From Streptomyces sp. ALI-76-A (GTDB taxonomy: Bacteria; Actinomycetota; Actinomycetes; Streptomycetales; Streptomycetaceae): a stretch of 64,000 nucleotides of DNA. The notes below the pieces were generated by a model that saw only the letters and a program-made list of their open reading frames with translations, made no database searches and was not told the DNA's origin. A program made the position numbers and the translations under genes. Of this stretch, positions 59,362 to 64,000 are shown in pieces (within the stretch, counting starts at the first letter, position 1; each line of letters begins with the position of its first letter). The stretch spans positions 1 to 64,000 of the forward strand of contig NZ_JASVWB010000004.1 of assembly GCF_030287445.1 (NCBI RefSeq), given 5' to 3'.

Positions 59362-61584
59362 TCAGTGCTCCCTGACCAGCCGGGCGTACGCGCCACCGCG
59401 GGCGACCAGTTCCCCGTGCCGCCCCCGTTCCACGATCGTGCCGTGTTCCAGGACGACGATCTCGTCGCTGTCGCGCACGGTGCTGAGCCGGTGCGCGATC
59501 ACCACACAGGCGCAGCCGCGCCTGCGCAGGTTGTCCATCACCACCAGCTCGGTCTCCGCGTCCAGCGCGCTGGTCACCTCGTCGAGCACCAGGATGCTGG
59601 GCCTGCGCACCAACGCCCGCGCGATCTCCAGGCGTTGACGCTGACCGCCGGAGAAGTTGCGGCCGTCCTGCTCGACCCTGCTGTGGATGCCGCCGGGCCG
59701 TCGCGCGATCACCTCGTACAGGGCCGCGTCGCGCAGCGCGTCCACCACGGCGTCGTCCGGGACGGAGGGGTCCCACAGCGCCACGTTGTCGCGGACCGTG
59801 CCCTCGAAGAGGAACACGTCCTGGTCGACGAACGAGACGGAGGCCGCGAGCGCCCCGCGCGGGATGTCGTCCAGACGCTGCCCGTCGATCCGGATCACGC
59901 CCTCCCACGGGGCGTACAGGCCCGAGATCAGCCGGGACACGGTCGACTTGCCGCTGCCGGAGCCGCCGACCAGCGCGACCTGCTGTCCGGGCCCCACCGT
60001 CAGGTCGAAGCCGGTGAGCAGCGGCTTGTCCAGCGGGCTGTAGCCGAAGGTGATGTCCTGAAGCTCTACGTGGCCCTGCAGACGGCGTGTCGACTCGCCC
60101 GCGCCGGGACGGTCGTAGAGCGGGTCGGCCCGGAAGTTCTCCACGTCCTTCAGCCGGGCCACGTCGGCCGCGAAGTCCTGGATGCGGCCCGCCACGCCGT
60201 TGAGGCGGGTGATCGGGGCGGTGAAGCGGGTGACCAGAGCCTGGAAGGCGACCAGCAGACCGACCGAGATACCGCCCTCCACGGCCCGCATCCCGCCGAT
60301 CCACAGGATCAGGGCGCTGTTCAGCGAGGCGAGCGTCGGAGCGACCACGCCCAGCCAGGCGCCCGGCACGCCGAGCCGCTGCTGCTCCTCCAGGGTGGTG
60401 GCGTGCTGCCCCGCCCACTTGCGGAAGTAGCCGTCCTCGCCGCCGGTCGCCTTCATCGTCTCGATCAACTGGAGCCCGGTGTACGCCGTGGTGGTGAGCC
60501 GGGCACTGTCCGCGCGCAGCTTCGCCGTACGGGTGGCACGCAGCCGGATGACGACCCGCATGGCCACCACGTTCAGCAGCGCCACCCCGATACCGACGTA
60601 CGTGAGCTGGGGGTCGTACGTGTACAGCAGCACCGCGTACAGGACGACGACCACGGCGTCCACGCCCGCCGCCGCGAGGTCGCGGGCCAGGGTCTCGGCC
60701 ACCTGGTCGTTGGACTGGAGGCGCTGCACCAGGTCGGCCGGACTGCGCTGGGAGAAGAAGGTGACCGGCAACCGCAGCAGATGGCGCAGGAAGCGGGCGC
60801 TGGAGAGGGTGGAGGAGATGACGCGGCCGTGCAGCAGGTTCGCCTGCTGCAACCAGGTCAGCACCAGCGTGAGCAGCACACTCGCGCCCATCGACGCGAA
60901 CAGCACGCCCAGCAGGGACGTCTGGCCTCCGATCAGGAACATGTCGATGTAGGTGCGGCTGAGCGCGGGCACGGCCGCGCCGACCACCACCAGCAGCAGG
61001 CTCGCCAGCACCGCGGCCGGCATGGTGCCCGCGGTGCCGCGCAGCCGGGCCGGCATCGCGCCCAGCACCCCCGGCCTGCGCCCGCCCCTGGTGAAGCCGT
61101 CGCCGGGCTCCATGACCAGGACGACACCGGTGAAGCTGCCGTCGAAGTCCTCCATGGGCACGAAACGGCGGCCCTTGCCGGGGTCGTTGATCCAGACCCC
61201 GCGGCGACCGAAGCGGCGGCCCATGCCGTCGTAGACGACGTAGTGGTTGAACTCCCAGAACAGCACGGCCGGTGTCCTCACCCCGGCGAGGGCGGCCGTG
61301 TCCATCTGCATGCCCTTGGCCGTGAGGCCGTAACCGCGGGCCGCCTTCAGCAGGTTGCTGGCGCGCGAGCCGTCCCGGGACACACCGCAGGCGATCCGCA
61401 GCTCCTCCAGCGGGACGTGCCTGCCGTAGTGGCCCAGCACCATGGCCAGGGAGGCGGCGCCGCACTCGACCGCCTCCATCTGGAGCACGGTGGGCGTGCG
61501 GACGGTCTTCACCCTCCCCATGGGGACGGGGCGTCTCGGTGGAGCGGCGCGACGCCGGCTCCGGGTGTCCTGTGCGGTGCTCAC
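59362..61584 (-). CDS. NHLP-type peptidase-containing ABC exporter (C39 domain)
   Basis: 740 residues if started at GTG 61584, which overlaps the HlyD stop as GTGA; ATG 61521 (MGRVKTVRTPT) is possible. N-terminal C39 protease: Cys in QMEAVECGAASLAMVLGHYG, His in FWEFNHYVVYDG and Asp in VWINDPGKGRR, all intact. Six-helix membrane domain, then ATPase with GGSGSGKST, FSGGQRQRLEIARAL and LVLDEVTSALD. It should cut the Gly-Gly leader of the neighbouring precursor and export the product. Confidence 0.95.
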   Translation of the reverse strand: MSTAQDTRSRRRAAPPRRPVPMGRVKTVRTPTVLQMEAVECGAASLAMVLGHYGRHVPLEELRIACGVSRDGSRASNLLKAARGYGLTAKGMQMDTAALAGVRTPAVLFWEFNHYVVYDGMGRRFGRRGVWINDPGKGRRFVPMEDFDGSFTGVVLVMEPGDGFTRGGRRPGVLGAMPARLRGTAGTMPAAVLASLLLVVVGAAVPALSRTYIDMFLIGGQTSLLGVLFASMGASVLLTLVLTWLQQANLLHGRVISSTLSSARFLRHLLRLPVTFFSQRSPADLVQRLQSNDQVAETLARDLAAAGVDAVVVVLYAVLLYTYDPQLTYVGIGVALLNVVAMRVVIRLRATRTAKLRADSARLTTTAYTGLQLIETMKATGGEDGYFRKWAGQHATTLEEQQRLGVPGAWLGVVAPTLASLNSALILWIGGMRAVEGGISVGLLVAFQALVTRFTAPITRLNGVAGRIQDFAADVARLKDVENFRADPLYDRPGAGESTRRLQGHVELQDITFGYSPLDKPLLTGFDLTVGPGQQVALVGGSGSGKSTVSRLISGLYAPWEGVIRIDGQRLDDIPRGALAASVSFVDQDVFLFEGTVRDNVALWDPSVPDDAVVDALRDAALYEVIARRPGGIHSRVEQDGRNFSGGQRQRLEIARALVRRPSILVLDEVTSALDAETELVVMDNLRRRGCACVVIAHRLSTVRDSDEIVVLEHGTIVERGRHGELVARGGAYARLVREH

Positions 61585-62387
61585 GGCAGCAGCCAATCGA
61601 CGGGATGCTGATCGGCCAGCCGGATCGAACCCGTGGCCATCGTCATGGAGGTGAGGGCGAACGGCGGCCCGTCCGCGGACGACCACCGGTAACCGCTCCT
61701 CGTGCCGGACGACTTGTCCAGCGTGACCAGTACGGCCACCGGCCTGCCGTCCTCGGTGAACTGCTCACCCAGCTGGCTGTCGCCGAGGAACGCGGAGATC
61801 TGCTGCGCCGACTGCGCGGACCGGTCCACCGACTTCACATGGCCGCGCAGCACGCCGTACTGCTGCGTCGGCACCGACTGGACGGTGAGGTCCACGGCGG
61901 CGTTGGCGGGAATGGACGCCGCGTTCCCGGCCGGCACGTACACCGTCGCGTACAAGGGGTCCGAGGCGCGGGCGACCTTCTCCACCGCGGCGAGGTTCGC
62001 GCCGGTCCGGACGATCTGCCCGATGGTGGCGGCGAGCGCGGTGACCCGGCCCGCGGCGACCGTACGGACCACGGTCTCGCCGTCCGCCGTACGGACCTTC
62101 AACAGGGGCGCGCGGGCCGGCAGCCGCTCGCCCTGCTCGGCGACGACCTGGGTCACCTGGCCGGCCACCGGGCTCTGCAGGAGGTAACTGCCCTGTCCGT
62201 GGGTGAGGATCGCGGGCGCGCCGACCGTGGAGGCCACCGAACCGGTCACCGCCCACACGGACGCGGCCGCCATCACGGCCACCGTCACGGACAGCACGAG
62301 CCAGCCCTGGGGACGGGCGAAGCGCACCGGAAGATCCAGCTCCTCGGGCGACTGGAGCTTGGCGAGGGCCTGTTGGCGGAACTGCAC
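61581..62387 (-). CDS. HlyD-type membrane-fusion adaptor of the peptide exporter
   Basis: 268 residues from GTG 62387 (VQFRQQALAKLQSPEELDLP), with GAGGGA 7 nt upstream; a GTG five codons earlier has none. One membrane helix (about residues 28-52), then biotinyl-lipoyl-like halves (LLQSPVAGQVTQVVAEQGERLPARAPLLKVRT) and a beta-barrel. This is the NHLM-system secretion protein that bridges the ABC exporter to the outside. Coupled to the C39-ABC gene by a 4-bp overlap. Confidence 0.9.
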   Translation of the reverse strand: MQFRQQALAKLQSPEELDLPVRFARPQGWLVLSVTVAVMAAASVWAVTGSVASTVGAPAILTHGQGSYLLQSPVAGQVTQVVAEQGERLPARAPLLKVRTADGETVVRTVAAGRVTALAATIGQIVRTGANLAAVEKVARASDPLYATVYVPAGNAASIPANAAVDLTVQSVPTQQYGVLRGHVKSVDRSAQSAQQISAFLGDSQLGEQFTEDGRPVAVLVTLDKSSGTRSGYRWSSADGPPFALTSMTMATGSIRLADQHPVDWLLP

Positions 62388-62431
62388 GGAACTTTCCCTC
62401 ACCTGTGGGAGGAATTATTTACGGCATCCGA

Positions 62432-62464
62432 GAGTCCCGGAGCCGGGATGCGGCTCCGGGACTC
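62432..62464 (-). terminator. Intra-operon attenuator hairpin after the precursor gene
   Basis: GAGTCCCGGAGCC and GGCTCCGGGACTC form a perfect 13-bp stem with a 7-nt loop, in the 97-bp gap between the precursor and HlyD genes. AT-rich sequence follows on the minus strand. It probably lets the precursor message exceed the exporter message. Confidence 0.85.
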
Positions 62465-62484
62465 AACGGTCACTCATGGTGCGG

Positions 62485-62700
62485 TCAGAGACCGGCGACC
62501 AGGCTGGTGACCGGGGCGGTGTTCAGGCCGGTGACACCCTCGACGGTGCCGACAGCCGTGTTGACCAGGCCGGAGACCGGGGCAACGCCGTCCACCAGGC
62601 CGGTGACGGTGCCGAGGGCGTTCACGGCCAGGCCGCCGGAGACGTTGTCGAGCTCGGCGTCGGAGATCTCGACGGTCGCGACCTGGGGGGTGGAGTTCAT
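62485..62700 (-). CDS. Double-glycine precursor peptide of a bacteriocin-like system
   Basis: 71 residues, ATG 62698-62700 with GAAGGGAAG upstream. A 23-residue leader (MNSTPQVATVEISDAELDNV plus SGG) ends in a Gly-Gly site; the acidic ELDNVSGG pattern suits C39 cleavage. The 48-residue core begins LAVNALGTVTGLVDGVAPVS and is made of Gly, Val, Leu, Thr, Ala and Asn. It repeats the motif APV(S/T)(G/S)LV and has no Cys, Trp, His, Lys or Arg. Without Cys it cannot form lanthionines. No LanM, radical SAM or other modifying enzyme is nearby. First gene of the export operon. Confidence 0.88.
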   Translation of the reverse strand: MNSTPQVATVEISDAELDNVSGGLAVNALGTVTGLVDGVAPVSGLVNTAVGTVEGVTGLNTAPVTSLVAGL

Positions 62701-63153
62701 GATGGAACTTCCCTTCGTATGGGTATGTCACAGGGGGAGAGCGGCCCCCTCTGAGGATGAGAGGAACCGCAGCGACCGCAGGTGCCGGGCGCCGGTTTCC
62801 GAAGCGCCCTGTCGGCCCCTGCGGTGCGATGGATCAAAGCACGCGACGGGTCGGTGCTTCCAATCAACCACCGCCCCCACCAGGCAACTTGCGTCACCGG
62901 AGCTTCATTCGGTGCAGGCCCCGACACGGCTTGGTGGCGACTTCTTCACACCGCGCGCGGCATCGGTTCACGCGAGCCCTTGCGACACGGTGAGCGAATC
63001 AGACACACCGCGCCAATGGGCGCCGGACGCCGACGGCGTGTGCAGATCCTCCGCGTGCGATGACCCCGTTGCGCAGCCGGTGTGCAGATTCCCTGGAGCA
63101 AGGATTCGATCCGGCGTCCATGACGGAACGTCATCGCCCGGTCGCCTGGCGTG
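62701..63153. other. 453-bp upstream region of the precursor gene
   Basis: No gene supported. A small hairpin AGGGGG/CCCCCT (62732-62750) sits in the presumed leader of the precursor message. TGTGCAGAT occurs twice (about 63039 and 63103). TTGATT and similar AT-rich hexamers are present on the minus strand, but no clear promoter was assigned. Confidence 0.4.
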
Positions 63154-63567
63154 TCAGCCCAGGAGGGCGTGGACCGTGCTCGCGTGGGCCGCGAGCCGCC
63201 CGGACTCCGCGTCGGTCATCGTGACGTCGGCGAAGGCCAGCCTGCGGCCCAGCTTGGTGACCACCGCCTCGATCAGGACATCCGCACCGGTCACCACGCG
63301 CTGGAAGGACGTCGACTGCTGCACCGTCGTCATCGGTCCGTAGGCGCCCGGGGCGGCCGACATCGCGATCACGGTCGCCGTGTCGGCGGCGGCCGTCAGG
63401 GCCTGCCCCGACAGTCCACCGCCCTCCCGCGACAACCGGTCCGACCAGGGAAGACGCAGCGTCGCGCGGTCCTCGCCCAAGGCCTCGGCCCGCAGGCCCA
63501 GGCCGAGGACCCACGGGGCGAAGTCGTCGGCGAGGATCTTGTCGGCTTCGGCGGTCGTCATCGCCAT
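63154..63567 (-). CDS. PaaI-type hotdog-fold thioesterase
   Basis: 137 residues from ATG 63567 (MAMTTAEADKILADDF), with only a weak ribosome site. Hotdog pattern: FAPWVLGLGLRAEALGEDRATLRLPW, GGLSGQALTAAADTATVIAM, TTVQQSTSFQRVVTGADVLIEAVVTKLGRRLAFADVTM. The segment GGLSGQAL with a downstream acidic residue is the PaaI/YdiI-type active-site helix, although the usual Asp is displaced. It would hydrolyse an acyl-CoA. Divergent from the secreted protease gene. Confidence 0.86.
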   Translation of the reverse strand: MAMTTAEADKILADDFAPWVLGLGLRAEALGEDRATLRLPWSDRLSREGGGLSGQALTAAADTATVIAMSAAPGAYGPMTTVQQSTSFQRVVTGADVLIEAVVTKLGRRLAFADVTMTDAESGRLAAHASTVHALLG

Positions 63568-63751
63568 ATGGGGGACTGTTCCCCGGGCCGGTCCGTCGGG
63601 AGCGGGCCATGGCCGATTCGGTGTCGTGCGACGGACGCACGGAAACGGAATTGAACGCCCCGCGCACCCCGTGCGTACCTCCTGCCATCCAGGCGCCCCA
63701 ACAACTGCCGCACCCGGCAAGAGACTCCGGTCCCTCAGGAGGTCGAGAAGT

Positions 63752-64000
63752 TTGAGTCACAAGCGAATTCCGAAGCGCAAGGCCGCGATGGCGGCGGGCG
63801 GCGTGGTGGCGCTCGGAGCAGCCGCGATCCTGCTCCCCAACGCCAACGCCTCCCAGGACGGCGCCTCGAACGACGCCGCCGCCGCGCCGAGGACTCTGAA
63901 GGCGGCGGACGCCTCCGATCTCGCCTCGCAGGTCGCCGGACTGCTCGGTGACGCCTTCGCCGGTTCCTACTACGACGCCGCCAGCCAGCAGCTCGTCGTC
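63752..64000 (+). CDS. Secreted S1-family protease precursor (N-terminus; cut by window edge)
   Basis: TTG 63752 (LSHKRIPKRKAAMAAGGVVA, initiating as Met) follows AGGAGG with 9-nt spacing; 83 codons are visible. Signal peptide: KRIPKRK, then AAMAAGGVVALGAAAILLPN, cleavage near ANA-S. The start of a propeptide (DASDLASQVAGLLGDAFAGSYYDAASQQLVV) matches streptogrisin/alpha-lytic-type S1 precursors in Streptomyces from recall. The catalytic domain lies beyond the window. A secreted protease beside a peptide-export operon could act on the exported peptide, but this is only positional. Confidence 0.78.
   Translation, partial: MSHKRIPKRKAAMAAGGVVALGAAAILLPNANASQDGASNDAAAAPRTLKAADASDLASQVAGLLGDAFAGSYYDAASQQLVV

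Noticed and set aside
62485..62700. Lanthipeptide precursor
   Set aside because: The core has no Cys and there is no LanM/LanBC or cyclase; only leader cleavage and export are supported.

Overview
The window is high-GC actinobacterial DNA, almost certainly from a Streptomyces chromosome arm. Signs of this are third-position GC bias in every real gene, mycolate-free secreted enzymes with Tat/Sec signals, a subtilisin-inhibitor (SSI) protein, DUF5999, DUF2470, DUF4235 and SpoIIE/STAS regulators, and frequent GTG starts. From memory, not from a search, the order P450 (CYP102B type) ... second PRPP synthetase ... secreted GH2 and GH9 enzymes ... SSI-type inhibitor ... C39/NHLM peptide-export genes ... 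S1 protease resembles the left arm of S. coelicolor around SCO0801 down to SCO0752. No tRNA, rRNA, CRISPR array, origin or complete transposase gene was seen.

Layout. 0-10.7 kb: a DUF5999 fragment, a Cys-rich pentapeptide-repeat protein, a stand-alone BM3-like P450 with a divergent TetR regulator, an iron-box-controlled DUF2470 protein, a secreted lactonase-fold lipoprotein, a FUSC transporter, an FBP-domain protein, an APH-fold kinase and a ROK regulator with its own operator. 10.7-21.5 kb: epimerase/SDR enzymes, a second FUSC transporter, HAD and PHP hydrolases, VanZ, DUF4230, a divergent PRPP synthetase and a STAS protein. 21.5-33.4 kb: redox and detoxification genes under local regulators (MarR with aldehyde and alcohol dehydrogenases; a DJ-1/AraC regulator facing a quinone-oxidoreductase-like enzyme; TetR plus DUF1304 facing a glyoxalase-fold protein), then a hydroquinone reductase, a CDF transporter, an F420-type nitroreductase, a LysE exporter and a frameshifted aldo/keto reductase remnant.

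33.9-49.8 kb: two paralogous membrane proteins that join a sigma-factor-like N-terminus, an anti-sigma-type zinc finger, one membrane helix and an extracytoplasmic ricin-type lectin domain. Between them lie an ArsB-type transporter, a DUF4232 lipoprotein, a PAS/GAF/SpoIIE/ATPase phosphatase, a secreted GH2 beta-galactosidase, a secreted GH9 cellulase with a perfect CebR operator, and a small RHH/Doc-like toxin-antitoxin pair. The second paralog ends exactly in a small IS5-type MITE whose target duplication is its stop codon.

50-64 kb: an RHH protein with a palindrome at its start codon, a trypsin-type SSI inhibitor, a haem-oxygenase-fold/HemK-like methyltransferase/CDGSH operon, a Ppx/GppA phosphatase (both with a GGGTAC promoter motif at the same distance from ATG), a DHA2 efflux pump, and a four-gene peptide-export operon (Gly-Gly precursor, HlyD adaptor, C39 peptidase-ABC exporter, second ABC protein) that has no visible modification enzyme. 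A thioesterase and a secreted S1-type protease (cut by the window edge) follow.

The two parts most likely to hold undescribed biology are the paired sigma-like/zinc-finger/lectin membrane proteins and the modification-free Gly-Gly peptide system. Several genes look leaderless, with a -10 hexamer 6-7 nt before the start codon and no Shine-Dalgarno sequence (SD).
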